From contig NZ_WELG01000002.1 in the NCBI RefSeq assembly GCF_009184425.1, forward strand, positions 62,001-126,000: DNA of 64,000 bases. The letters run 5' to 3'. Below the pieces are notes generated by a model, which did no database searches, was not told the origin of the DNA, and saw nothing but the letters and a program-made list of their open reading frames with translations. Positions 43,156-51,287 of the stretch are shown in pieces (the stretch's first letter is position 1; the number at the start of each line of letters is the position of its first letter). Source of the stretch: Flagellimonas olearia. GTDB taxonomy: Bacteria > Bacteroidota > Bacteroidia > Flavobacteriales > Flavobacteriaceae. Made by a program: the position numbers and the translations under genes.

Positions 43156-44043
43156 CTACTCATTTTCGTTGTCATCCTCAAATTTTGTGTCCGCCATACG
43201 CGTACGTTCAAAATGGATGTCATTGAATCGTGGTGTCAAGGTCTTATCATCGGTATCAAAGACCAAAAACTGTTTTGTGTCCATTAATTTGAGTCCGGTA
43301 TAGGAATCAAATCTGTTATTTTGTAATTGCAGCACTTGCAGGCTTGCCAATTGACCAAACTCTGTAGGAATTTCACCGCCCAACTGGTTGTTGGCCAATA
43401 CCAATTCCTTTAGGTGGGTCAAGTTCCCCATTTCCGAAGGGATATTCCCTTCCAGATTGTTCTCAAAAAGGCCCAAGGCTTCCAATTGGGTCAGATTTCC
43501 AATGGATTTTGGTATGATTCCTTTCAGATTATTGCTGGAGAGATTGAGTTCTTTTAAGTTAGTGAGGTTTCCGAACGAATCCGGTATGGGGCCGCTTAGA
43601 AAGTTATTGAACATGGAGAGTACCTCCAACCGCTTCATTCCACCAATACCTTCTGGCAAAGATCCCTTGAAGCGATTCATTTCCAAACGGAGCACCTTTA
43701 GGTTTTTCAACTTTACAATATCCTTGGGAAGAACACCTGTAAGACTATTGAAAGCCAAATTCAATTGGGTAAGGTATTTGAGTTTTCCCATACTTTCGGG
43801 AAGCACTCCGTCCAAATTGTTCATGAACAAGGTTAATCCCACCACATGGTTGTCCTTTACCTCAACACCTTTCCAAGTATGGATCGGGGATTCCAAATCC
43901 CAGGAAACCTTCCATTGGTCTCCTTTGGTGTTGTTAAATAGGTCAACAAGGGCATTCCTCTCCTCTTGGGGGATTTCCTGGTTGGCGTGTGTCCTACACA
44001 CGGAAACCAGTATACATAAGAAGAAAACGGCCAATCGAATCAT
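43156..44043 (-). CDS. Secreted plant-type leucine-rich-repeat protein
   Basis: This 295-aa protein has a signal peptide (about 1-20) and an N-terminal cap (EERNALVDLFNNTKGDQWKVSWDLESPIHTWKGVEV) like that of plant LRR receptors. About eight LRRs follow with the plant consensus LxxLxxLxLxxNxLxGxIPxxxGxLxx (for example LTQLNLAFNSLTGVLPKDI, LKELNLSSNNLKGIIPKSI). The C-terminus is acidic and has no T9SS domain. Plant-type LRRs are common in marine Bacteroidota surface proteins, where the ligand is usually unknown. Confidence 0.87.
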   Translation of the reverse strand: MIRLAVFFLCILVSVCRTHANQEIPQEERNALVDLFNNTKGDQWKVSWDLESPIHTWKGVEVKDNHVVGLTLFMNNLDGVLPESMGKLKYLTQLNLAFNSLTGVLPKDIVKLKNLKVLRLEMNRFKGSLPEGIGGMKRLEVLSMFNNFLSGPIPDSFGNLTNLKELNLSSNNLKGIIPKSIGNLTQLEALGLFENNLEGNIPSEMGNLTHLKELVLANNQLGGEIPTEFGQLASLQVLQLQNNRFDSYTGLKLMDTKQFLVFDTDDKTLTPRFNDIHFERTRMADTKFEDDNENE

Positions 44044-44178
44044 TGATTACTTATTTTATCCTAAAGAATTTACCTACAAAGTAATCAAAAGACGAAAAAA
44101 CCTACAAATATAATCGGCGAACCGACGGTAATTTGTTGTGAACGAGGCCAAATATGTGGTATGTAAATGGACTTTTAG

Positions 44179-46092
44179 CTAGTTCAGGGCCTCCAATTCG
44201 TGGGAAAGGTCTTCCCAGTCCCCCATCAAGGTCTCCAGTTTTTTCTTCTTGCCCTGATAGGTATCAAAAAAATTAGGGCGGGCAATGGTACTGTCATAAT
44301 CCATTAAAAGGTCATGATCTATGTCGGCAATCTCCTTTTCCAATTGTGAAATCCTCTTTTCCACTCCACTCAATTTGTTCTTGAGCGATTTTTGTTTCTT
44401 TTGGAATTGGTAGTCGTTCTCCTTGGAAACCATCTCCACCTTCTGAGCCACTTTTTTCTCCCCTTTTTCAATTTTTCTGAAATCTTCTGCCTTGCGCTGT
44501 TCCAGATAAAAATCGATATCTCCCAAATACTCTTTGATGCCACCATCCTTGAACTCATAGACCTTATCCGTGAGTCCCTGGAGAAAATCCCTGTCGTGGG
44601 ACACCAAGACCAAGGTTCCTTCAAAATTCTGAAGCGCACTTTTCAACACATTCTTGGATTTAATGTCCAAGTGGTTGGTAGGTTCGTCCATCACCAACAC
44701 ATTGAACGGCTGAAGCAACATTTTGGCCAAGGCCAATCGGTTTCGCTCTCCTCCAGAGAGTACCTTTACATATTTTTCCACCTCATCCCCACGAAATAGA
44801 AAAGAGCCCAAAATATCCCTGACCTTGCTTCTATTTTTCTCATTGGCAGCATCGATCATGGTGTCCAAGATAGTTTTATCACCATCCAGATATTCTGCTT
44901 GGTTCTGGGCAAAATACCCCAGTTGTACATTGTGTCCGGTCTTTAGGTTTCCGGTATGGTCCAACTCCCCCACCATGATTTTGGCCAAGGTGGTTTTTCC
45001 TTGTCCGTTCTGACCCACAAAAGCGGTCTTGGTACCTCGTTCCACCAAAAGATCAATATCTTTTAGAACTTCTTTTTTGCCATAGCTTTTGGAGAGATTT
45101 TCCAGTTCGGCAACTACCTTCCCAGGGTTTATGGAAACGGGAAAACGAAGGTTCATTACACTATTGTCCTCATCATCCACCTCTATACGCTCTATTTTAT
45201 CCAGCTTCTTAATAAGGGACTGTGCCATGGACGCCTTGCTCGATTTGGCTCGGAACTTCTCGATCAAGCGTTCGGTCTGCTGGATCTGCTTTTCTTGGTT
45301 TTTCTGGGCGCTCAGTTGCTGTTCCTTGATCTCTTTTCGATACGCCAAAAATTTGGTGTACGGCTTGTTGTGGTCATAGATACGGCCCAATGAAATCTCG
45401 ATGGTCCTATTGGTGACATTGTCCAGGAACATTTTATCATGCGAAACGATCACCACCGCACCTGCATAGGTTTTCAAGAACTGTTCCAACCAGATAATGG
45501 ATTCAATATCCAAGTGGTTGGTAGGCTCATCCAACAGCAATACGTCGTTGTTCTGCAATAGGAGTTTGGCCAACTCTATACGCATACGCCATCCCCCTGA
45601 AAAGGTATCCGTGAGCTTATCAAAATCATCGCGCTTGAACCCCAACCCCAACAACACTTTCTCGGTATCGCCTTGGTAGTTGTATCCGCCCAAGATTTCA
45701 TATCTGTGGGTGACTTCGCTCAAATCCACCATCAATTGGTGATAACCGTCACTTTCATAATCGGTACGCTCTGCCAATGCCGTATTGATTTCCTCCAGCT
45801 GTTGCTCCAAGGATTTGATATCCGAAAATGCCTGATAGGATTCCTCCAATACGGTTCGGCCCTGTTCAAAATCGATATCCTGTCTTAAAAAGCCAATCTT
45901 TATGTCCTTTTCCATGGCGATGGTCCCCTCATCGGGTGCCATATCCTTGGACAAAAGCTTGAGCATGGTGGACTTACCCGCTCCGTTCTTACCAATAAGA
46001 CCTACGCGGTCCCCACAATTCAAACGAAACGCGATTTCTTCAAAAAGATATTCACCTCCAAAGGCTACTGAAAGATTATGGACATTTAGCAT
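44179..46092 (-). CDS. ABC-F family ATPase
   Basis: This 637-aa cytoplasmic protein has two ABC nucleotide-binding domains and no membrane part. Walker A motifs are GKNGAGKST (about 34-42) and GQNGQGKTT. ABC signatures are FSGGWRMRIELAKLL and LSGGERNRLALAKML, and both sites carry LLLDEPTNHLD-type Walker B. The inter-domain linker is of the ABC-F type, with a coiled-coil C-terminal tail (KKQKSLKNKLSGVEKRISQLEKEIADID). Members act on the ribosome, rescuing or regulating translation. The Uup/YdiF-type tail suggests a general translation factor rather than a resistance protein. Confidence 0.94.
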   Translation of the reverse strand: MLNVHNLSVAFGGEYLFEEIAFRLNCGDRVGLIGKNGAGKSTMLKLLSKDMAPDEGTIAMEKDIKIGFLRQDIDFEQGRTVLEESYQAFSDIKSLEQQLEEINTALAERTDYESDGYHQLMVDLSEVTHRYEILGGYNYQGDTEKVLLGLGFKRDDFDKLTDTFSGGWRMRIELAKLLLQNNDVLLLDEPTNHLDIESIIWLEQFLKTYAGAVVIVSHDKMFLDNVTNRTIEISLGRIYDHNKPYTKFLAYRKEIKEQQLSAQKNQEKQIQQTERLIEKFRAKSSKASMAQSLIKKLDKIERIEVDDEDNSVMNLRFPVSINPGKVVAELENLSKSYGKKEVLKDIDLLVERGTKTAFVGQNGQGKTTLAKIMVGELDHTGNLKTGHNVQLGYFAQNQAEYLDGDKTILDTMIDAANEKNRSKVRDILGSFLFRGDEVEKYVKVLSGGERNRLALAKMLLQPFNVLVMDEPTNHLDIKSKNVLKSALQNFEGTLVLVSHDRDFLQGLTDKVYEFKDGGIKEYLGDIDFYLEQRKAEDFRKIEKGEKKVAQKVEMVSKENDYQFQKKQKSLKNKLSGVEKRISQLEKEIADIDHDLLMDYDSTIARPNFFDTYQGKKKKLETLMGDWEDLSHELEALN

Positions 46093-46115
46093 TTTATGTG
46101 ACCTGAATTACAAAA

Positions 46116-46123
46116 CAAAACTA
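46116..46123 (-). promoter_or_regulatory. -7 promoter box of the ABC-F gene
   Basis: On the minus strand this reads TAGTTTTG, matching TAnnTTTG, 23 bp before the ATG at 46092. It is back to back with the promoter of the divergent DUF983 gene. Confidence 0.5.
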
Positions 46124-46133
46124 CCTGATTGCG

Positions 46134-46141
46134 TATTTTTG
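46134..46141 (+). promoter_or_regulatory. -7 promoter box of the DUF983 gene
   Basis: TATTTTTG matches TAnnTTTG, 17 bp before the ATG at 46159. Only 10 bp separate it from the divergent -7 box, so the two promoters overlap. Confidence 0.5.
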
Positions 46142-46158
46142 TATAAAAATCGGTGCAA

Positions 46159-46563
46159 ATGTTAAAAAAAGGAACCAAACTGTACAGCATTTTAACAGGA
46201 AGTTGTCCTAAATGCCATGAAGAGAGCATGTACGAAAACACCAATCCGTACGCGATTTCCCAAATTTTCAACATGAACGAGCGCTGTTCGCACTGTGGCA
46301 CCAAGTACAAGATAGAACCCTCGTTTTTCTATGGCGCCATGTACGTGAGCTATGCTGTGGGCATTGCCTTTGCCGTGGCTGCCTTTGTAATTGCCTTCTT
46401 GTTTTTCGGAGCTTCCTTGGTGACTACGTTTATTGCCATTGTGGGTACCATGATTGTTTTTATGCCGGTGATCATACGGCTATCGCGCAACATCTGGGTA
46501 AATTTCTTTTTTAAATACGACCCCAACGCGGCTTCGCACAAACATACCGTGGCTAAGGGTTAA
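46159..46563 (+). CDS. DUF983 membrane protein with zinc-ribbon
   Basis: This 134-aa protein has two CxxC pairs near the N-terminus (SCPKCHEES and RCSHCGTKY) and two hydrophobic helices at about 66-90 and 92-112, the DUF983 layout. The ATG at 46159 is used; a GTG two codons upstream is possible. The family has no established activity. Its stop overlaps the converging FAD oxidoreductase gene by 4 bp. Confidence 0.85.
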   Translation: MLKKGTKLYSILTGSCPKCHEESMYENTNPYAISQIFNMNERCSHCGTKYKIEPSFFYGAMYVSYAVGIAFAVAAFVIAFLFFGASLVTTFIAIVGTMIVFMPVIIRLSRNIWVNFFFKYDPNAASHKHTVAKG

Positions 46564-47615
46564 TCCCGATAGTATTTTTTGGTAAACCGTTGGATATCCA
46601 TTTCAGGGTCAATTTGATTTTGGTGTTCTATCGCTTGGTATAATTGGGTCGAGGCATAGGGGGCAATAAGCACGCCCCTAGACCCGAAGCCGTTGAGCAC
46701 ATACAGGTTTTTATGTGCTGGATGCCGACCTACCAAAGGCCTGCGATCTACCACTGTTGGCCTAATGCCTGCCACGTGGTCCACCACCTCAAAATCACAT
46801 CGTAAAAAAGTGGTGAGCTTGTCCAGAAGTTCTTTTTTGGATGCTTCGGTGGGTTCGTTGGTCTTATCCTTCCATTTATAGGTGGCCCCCACCCGATATA
46901 AGTCTTCTCCCAGCGGAATGGTGAATACGGAAGACTTGATCACTCGGTCTTCTTTATACGCTGGCGCTTTGATGGTCAAAAGCTCCCCTTTGGTGCCGTT
47001 CAAGGGCAAGTAGTTGAAAAAAGGATTGTCTTGAAGGCCATAACCACAGGCAAAGACCACCTGTTTGGCCTGTAGGGACTTGTACGAAACCTGTCCCTCT
47101 TCAATAGTTAGGTCAGAAAAATTAAAAGATTCCCGTTCCAGAATTCCTTTCTGATCCAGATAGGTCGAGTAGAACTCCACCAAGGTGCCCGTATCTATTC
47201 TTCCGGTGTAATTGACTTCCCCAAAACCATGGGGAGCATCCAAACAGGTGTTAGAGTTGGGTAAGATAGTGGTCGATAAAAAATGGTCCAATCCCGGTTT
47301 ATCAGCAGCTTCAAACCAACTATTCTGCTCCTCAATAGAAGCAAAACGGCGCAATACCGGAACTTTATAATCCAATTGGACCCCTAATTTCCGCTCCAAT
47401 CCGGCATAAAAAGGTTGGGCCAACTCCATTTGTTCCTTGGCCTTCCAAGCTAAGGTAAACCGCTTTAAAATAACTGGATTGTAAAGCCCACCCGCAACTT
47501 GGGAGGCTTGTTGCGATGTATCGGAAACTACTGTAAAGGATTTCCCTTCCTTCTCCAGAACCTCACAAAAAGAGATTCCCGCCAATCCCAGACCTACTAC
47601 GATATAATCTACCAT
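46560..47615 (-). CDS. FAD-dependent oxidoreductase (DAO family)
   Basis: This 351-aa protein has an N-terminal Rossmann FAD motif in variant form (VVGLGLAGISFCEVLEKEGKS), a middle substrate domain, and a C-terminal FAD segment (VLNGFGSRGVLIAPYASTQL) with the strand GIRPTVVDRRPLVGRHP. This fits the DAO superfamily (glycine oxidase / D-amino-acid dehydrogenase / MnmC oxidase-like). The substrate is unknown. It is a single gene, convergent with DUF983. Confidence 0.85.
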   Translation of the reverse strand: MVDYIVVGLGLAGISFCEVLEKEGKSFTVVSDTSQQASQVAGGLYNPVILKRFTLAWKAKEQMELAQPFYAGLERKLGVQLDYKVPVLRRFASIEEQNSWFEAADKPGLDHFLSTTILPNSNTCLDAPHGFGEVNYTGRIDTGTLVEFYSTYLDQKGILERESFNFSDLTIEEGQVSYKSLQAKQVVFACGYGLQDNPFFNYLPLNGTKGELLTIKAPAYKEDRVIKSSVFTIPLGEDLYRVGATYKWKDKTNEPTEASKKELLDKLTTFLRCDFEVVDHVAGIRPTVVDRRPLVGRHPAHKNLYVLNGFGSRGVLIAPYASTQLYQAIEHQNQIDPEMDIQRFTKKYYRD

Positions 47616-47670
47616 AGGGCCAAGGTATTGATCTTTGTTGATTTTTTAACCACAACCCTACGATTTGTGC

Positions 47671-47712
47671 CATCAACCCAAAACAGCCATTCATCAACCC
47701 AAAACACCCATC
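47671..47712. repeat. Two tandem 21-bp direct repeats
   Basis: CATCAACCCAAAACAGCCATT and CATCAACCCAAAACACCCATC are adjacent and differ at two positions. They are about 60 bp before the IPT/Kelch lipoprotein start and about 55 bp upstream of the divergent FAD oxidoreductase. The 21-bp period is that of LytTR-type direct-repeat sites, to which the minus-strand GGGTTGATG is a partial match. A regulatory role is inference. Confidence 0.55.
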
Positions 47713-47774
47713 CGTTAATTGCACATCTAAAGACCCATTGATTACCAATACCTTGTTGATAAACAAATTTTATC

Positions 47775-49541
47775 ATGAAAAAAATACACTACTTATGCTT
47801 GGGCCTCGCCCTTGTCCTTACCTCTTGTGGGAAGGACGACCCCAACCCGCCCGATGACCCAACCACCAACCCACCTACCATTGCAAGTTTTTCCCCAACG
47901 GAAGGTACTCCCGGCACCACTGTGGAGATCATAGGAACCAACTTTAGTACGGTAAAGACCGAAAATATGGTAAAGTTCAATGGGGCCAGCGCTTCCGTGG
48001 GCATTGCCACGGCCACCAAACTTACCGTGAGTGTTCCCAATGGTGCCACATCCGGAAAAATTAGTGTCTCCGTGGATGGAGAGACCGCACAAAGCTCAGG
48101 AACCTTTACCGTGACCGAGCCTTCGGCCAATACGCCCACCATTGCAAGTTTTTCCCCAACGGAAGGTACTCCCGGTACCACTGTGGAGATTACTGGGACC
48201 AACTTCAGTACCGTAAAAACTGAAAATACGGTCGAATTCAATGGAACCGAGGCCACGGTGAGCATTGCAAGTGCCACCCTACTCACTGTTGAAGTCCCCA
48301 ATGGGGCCACATCCGGTAAAATTGCGGTCACCGTGGATGGACAGACTGCCCAAAGCAGCACCGACTTTACCGTATTGGACCCAACAACTGTTTCCATAAG
48401 CGGGTTTGCCCCAGACCAAGAAAATGTGGGTGCCCAAGTGGTTATAGAAGGCGAAAACTTTAGTACCATGGAGGGTGAAAATACGGTTGAGTTTAATGGC
48501 GTTGCTGCGCAAGTAACCGCTGCCACCGGCACAAACCTAACCGTAATCGTGCCCGAAGGGGCCACCACAGGTACCATTACCGTTACCGTGGGGCAACAGA
48601 CCGTGGAAAGTACAACAGAATTTACCGTGGGACCTTGGAAGAAACTGGGCATCCCTTCGTGGATGAACAACAAGAAATACATTCAAGGAGGAAACATGAA
48701 TGTGTTAAAGGATATTAACAACAAAGACCAAATCTATTATGGGTTTGGTAAATACACCCAGATTAATGATTATTCTACCGATTCCGATGAGGTATATGTC
48801 TATGACCTTGAGACTGAAAGCTGGTCAAATGGTGTTGATAGTCCTGGTTCCGGAAGACACAGAGCAACATCTTTTGTAATAGATAATAAGTGGTATATTA
48901 TAACAGGCACCTATCTTGGCTCTAATGCCACTGATAGTTGGTACTATGATCCAGCTACATCTACTTGGGATGGGATGGCATCTACATGGGGAAGTGGATT
49001 GACTTCATTTGTGAACAATGGTGTAAGCTATGTATATGGTATACAATCCTTGGGAGATGATGGCAAACTTAAGTCATTTAACGGTAACACATGGACCGAT
49101 TTAACCGGATTTAAAGAAAATAACGAAGGTAATCTTGATGCCGTGGGATTTAGTATTGGATCGCAGGGTTATATTGTCACAGGAAAAGGAACCCTGTATT
49201 CAGACAGCATGTTCAGGTACAGCATTGCCAATGATTCATGGACAGAAGTAGGAGGTATATTGCCCTTCATGTCCAGAACAGAAGCCATTGGCTTCAACGT
49301 TGGGGGTAAAGGTTATGTGGCCCTTGGCAGAGGACAGGATTCATCCTACCTCAACGATATTTGGGAATATAATGCAGGTTCCAATAGCTGGACACAAAAA
49401 ACCAATTTTCCTGGAGGAGGAAGACAAGGTGCTGCCGCCGTAGTGGTAGGAGAGCATGTCTATATTTTGGGTGGATCTGGTCCAGGAGCCTATGAAGAAC
49501 TAAGAACTTTCTGGCGATACACCCCTGCCCTGGACAATTAA
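47775..49541 (+). CDS. IPT/TIG-repeat and Kelch-propeller lipoprotein
   Basis: This 588-aa protein has an SPII signal (lipobox LTSC, about 15-18) and a Pro/Asp-rich spacer. Three IPT/TIG Ig-like domains follow, starting at IASFSPTEGTPGTTVEI (twice) and ISGFAPDQENVGAQVVI, each ~85 aa. A Kelch-type beta-propeller comes after residue ~290 (repeats like YVYDLETESWSNG, WYYDPATSTWDG, FRYSIANDSWTEVGG, WEYNAGSNSWTQK). The first two IPT domains are nearly identical in DNA over their first 50 bp, with period 261 bp, pointing to recent internal duplication. It is probably a surface-exposed binding protein. Confidence 0.85.
   Translation: MKKIHYLCLGLALVLTSCGKDDPNPPDDPTTNPPTIASFSPTEGTPGTTVEIIGTNFSTVKTENMVKFNGASASVGIATATKLTVSVPNGATSGKISVSVDGETAQSSGTFTVTEPSANTPTIASFSPTEGTPGTTVEITGTNFSTVKTENTVEFNGTEATVSIASATLLTVEVPNGATSGKIAVTVDGQTAQSSTDFTVLDPTTVSISGFAPDQENVGAQVVIEGENFSTMEGENTVEFNGVAAQVTAATGTNLTVIVPEGATTGTITVTVGQQTVESTTEFTVGPWKKLGIPSWMNNKKYIQGGNMNVLKDINNKDQIYYGFGKYTQINDYSTDSDEVYVYDLETESWSNGVDSPGSGRHRATSFVIDNKWYIITGTYLGSNATDSWYYDPATSTWDGMASTWGSGLTSFVNNGVSYVYGIQSLGDDGKLKSFNGNTWTDLTGFKENNEGNLDAVGFSIGSQGYIVTGKGTLYSDSMFRYSIANDSWTEVGGILPFMSRTEAIGFNVGGKGYVALGRGQDSSYLNDIWEYNAGSNSWTQKTNFPGGGRQGAAAVVVGEHVYILGGSGPGAYEELRTFWRYTPALDN
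47880..48400 (+). repeat. Direct 261-bp repeat encoding two IPT domains
   Basis: Copies begin at 47880 and 48141. The first ~50 bp differ by one base (attgcaagtttttccccaacg...), and the rest has diverged moderately. The unit is 87 codons, the length of one IPT/TIG domain, and stays in frame. Confidence 0.8.
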
Positions 49542-49560
49542 AAGTTAACTTCTTTATAAT

Positions 49561-49592
49561 AAAGAACGCCGCACATATGTGCGGCGTTCTTT
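49561..49592 (+). terminator. Perfect hairpin terminator after the IPT/Kelch gene
   Basis: AAAGAACGCCGCACA and its reverse complement around TA form a 32-base palindrome, with a T run at the 3' side. It lies 19 bp after the stop at 49541. The core ACGCCGCACA/TGTGCGGCGT recurs at 50235-50260. Confidence 0.9.
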
Positions 49593-49660
49593 TTGTATTG
49601 TTCTGGAAGATCGCTGTTTACCGTCCGTTCTACTAGCTCAAAAACCAAAACATACTTTAT

Positions 49661-49685
49661 GTCCTTCCTACGAAGGCAGGAAACC
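49661..49685 (+). repeat. Left 25-bp REP-like/TIR element of the GIY-YIG unit
   Basis: GTCCTTCCTACGAAGGCAGG-AAACC. It matches the reverse complement of the element at 50005-50029 at 21 of 25 positions and is itself an imperfect palindrome. The pair brackets only the GIY-YIG gene. Confidence 0.7.
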
Positions 49686-49700
49686 ACATCCCATCCAAAC

Positions 49701-50000
49701 ATGCCCCACAACATTCACCAATACTACGTTTATATTCTTACCAACCACAAAAACGGCACCCTGTATATTGGCATGACCAACAACTTACAACGGCGGATAC
49801 AAGAACATAAAAGCGGAAAATTAAAAGGTTTTACACAACGATATGGTCTCCATATGCTCGTCTACTATGAATTTCATCAATACGTTTCCAATGCCATTCT
49901 TAGGGAAAAGCAACTCAAAAAATGGAAGCGTTCATGGAAAATACGACTTATTGAGGAGCAAAACCCTCATTGGGTTGATTTGGCCAAGGAGTGGTTTTAA
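49701..50000 (+). CDS. GIY-YIG endonuclease domain protein
   Basis: This 99-aa protein consists only of a GIY-YIG nuclease domain. Motifs are YYVYILTNHKNGTLYIG (the GIY and YIG strands read YVY and YIG), MTNNLQRRIQEHKSGKLKGFTQRYG with the conserved Arg, and the catalytic Glu in NAILREKQLKKWKR. Such stand-alone domains (the URI family) have no clear function. I start at the ATG at 49701 (MPHNIHQYYVYIL); a longer frame from 49593 would overlap the terminator and the left repeat. It is enclosed by an inverted repeat pair. Confidence 0.88.
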   Translation: MPHNIHQYYVYILTNHKNGTLYIGMTNNLQRRIQEHKSGKLKGFTQRYGLHMLVYYEFHQYVSNAILREKQLKKWKRSWKIRLIEEQNPHWVDLAKEWF

Positions 50001-50004
50001 TAAT

Positions 50005-50029
50005 GGATTCCTGCCTCCGCAGGAATGAC
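50005..50029 (-). repeat. Right 25-bp REP-like/TIR element of the GIY-YIG unit
   Basis: GGATTCCTGCCTCCGCAGGA-ATGAC starts 4 bp after the GIY-YIG stop and is inverted relative to the left copy at 49661-49685. The arms ATTCCTGC/GCAGGAAT make it a strong palindrome of the type often scattered through bacterial genomes. Confidence 0.75.
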
Positions 50030-50139
50030 AAAAGAAAAGATTACACAAAGGAACAAGATTTCAGGAATGACAAAAGAAAAAGATCAGGCAAAGCAAAAAA
50101 CCTTCAGGAATCAGGAATGATAAAATAGAAAAGATTAGA
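50021..50139 (+). repeat. Three decaying direct repeats (AGGAATGAcAAAAgAAAAgAT)
   Basis: Copies start at 50021, 50063 and 50113, each beginning AGGAATGA followed by an A-rich tract and ending near AGAT. They share their start with the end of the right TIR, as if parts of that end were copied serially. No gene is seen between 50001 and 50366 (366 bp), which otherwise holds the hairpins listed separately. Confidence 0.55.
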
Positions 50140-50234
50140 CAACGAAATAAGCTTGAAAGAAGGTCAGGGACCATTGGCTGAAAAGAGTCAAACCCTTAAA
50201 ACGTAATCATGGTCAACATACCTAAACAAGCAAA

Positions 50235-50260
50235 AAACGCCGCACAAATGTGCGGCGTTT
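50235..50260 (-). terminator. Hairpin terminator, second copy of the GCCGCACA stem
   Basis: AAACGCCGCACA and its complement around AA. On the minus strand it is followed by T6. It may end the gldK-N transcript, 107 bp beyond the gldN stop. The stem is the same as at 49561-49592. Confidence 0.75.
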
Positions 50261-50293
50261 GGTTTCTATTGAATTGGAAAATTTTGTGGTGGG

Positions 50294-50315
50294 AATCCCG
50301 ATTTTCATCGGGATT
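50294..50315. repeat. Palindromic hairpin between gldN and its terminator
   Basis: AATCCCGAT / ATCGGGATT with a 4-base loop (TTTC). It is about 50 bp after the gldN stop on the minus strand, with no T run. Dispersed repeats of this look occur in Flavobacteriaceae; I cannot count copies here. Confidence 0.5.
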
Positions 50316-50366
50316 AATTCTGCTAACAACTTTGATACGCTTGAGGGCTTTCAAAGTTGAGCATTT

Positions 50367-51269
50367 TTAATACGCCCACATATCCTGTTCACGGTCGCGA
50401 ATCGTTTCTTTGATTCGTTGTGCTTCCAGTAATTGGAACAGGGCATTGTCAAAAATGTAATCGTCTATCTTACGATCTCCGTGGACGTTGTCCTCCTTGT
50501 AGATCACCCCATTGAAACGTCTTGCGTTCAACAGCATGTCATACGAGATGGGTCTTGCGGAGTTCCTTTGGTTGTACACTTTGGCTTCATGCAACACTTG
50601 TCGCGCGGCAGGATACCAAACCCAGAACAGCTCTACTTTGTTCTCTCCCGGGTCTATGGACTCATCGTCTATAAAGTTTACGTCCGGAGCAACTGGGGCA
50701 ATCCCCAATAGACGGTACTTTAGTTCCCCTTGGCGCTTGTCAAAGTACCAGATTCCCTTTATACGATACTCTTCAATATCGGCCGCGGTCAAATCCCTTT
50801 GGTTGATAAACTCAGGGGAAATGCGCTCACCGGCGTTCAATTGCTCGTATCCCAAATCGGTGGTATCCACTTTACTCAAGGTGGCGGATAAATCGGCCAA
50901 GCTCCTTTTTTCGGTAAAGTACGAATCTGTGTACACCTCGGTCAGTTTCCCGTTCCTGATGTTTTTCATCAACACGTGGTACAAAGACCTTCGGTCCGCC
51001 CCAATACCTATGGTATCGGTGGGATAGTACAACGGAAAGTTGACACGCTCATCCAGGTCAATGGTTTCCCAAACGGTCTTGGACCATAGGATGTCCCTAT
51101 CATCCACATAACCGTACTCGAGGGGAGCGTCATTGTCCTGCTCAATCTGAGCTTCGGTCTTTTTGCCAATATCGTCTGGTAACTTGGCGTTCAAAATGTT
51201 CGCCTGTCCCATCATTGATACGGGCAATACGCCCAACAATCCGATTATAAATACATTTTTCCAATTCAT
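50367..51269 (-). CDS. gldN: Gliding motility protein GldN
   Basis: This 300-aa protein is a periplasmic component of the type IX secretion/gliding motor, forming the ring with GldK. It has a signal peptide (about 1-21, ending SMMGQ), and the conserved GldN region is visible in DDRDILWSKTVWETIDLDERVNFPLYYP, GIWYFDKRQGELKYRLLGIAPV and KVELFWVWYPAARQVLHEAKVYN. I use the ATG at 51269 (MNWKNVF); a GTG two codons upstream is possible. It is last in the order gldK, gldL, gldM, gldN, the standard arrangement. Confidence 0.96.
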   Translation of the reverse strand: MNWKNVFIIGLLGVLPVSMMGQANILNAKLPDDIGKKTEAQIEQDNDAPLEYGYVDDRDILWSKTVWETIDLDERVNFPLYYPTDTIGIGADRRSLYHVLMKNIRNGKLTEVYTDSYFTEKRSLADLSATLSKVDTTDLGYEQLNAGERISPEFINQRDLTAADIEEYRIKGIWYFDKRQGELKYRLLGIAPVAPDVNFIDDESIDPGENKVELFWVWYPAARQVLHEAKVYNQRNSARPISYDMLLNARRFNGVIYKEDNVHGDRKIDDYIFDNALFQLLEAQRIKETIRDREQDMWAY

Positions 51270-51287
51270 GATCACTTCTATACTTTA

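Noticed and set aside
49593-49700. Longer GIY-YIG reading frame from 49593
   Set aside because: The extra 36 codons overlap the terminator and the left repeat, and do not resemble the nuclease domain.
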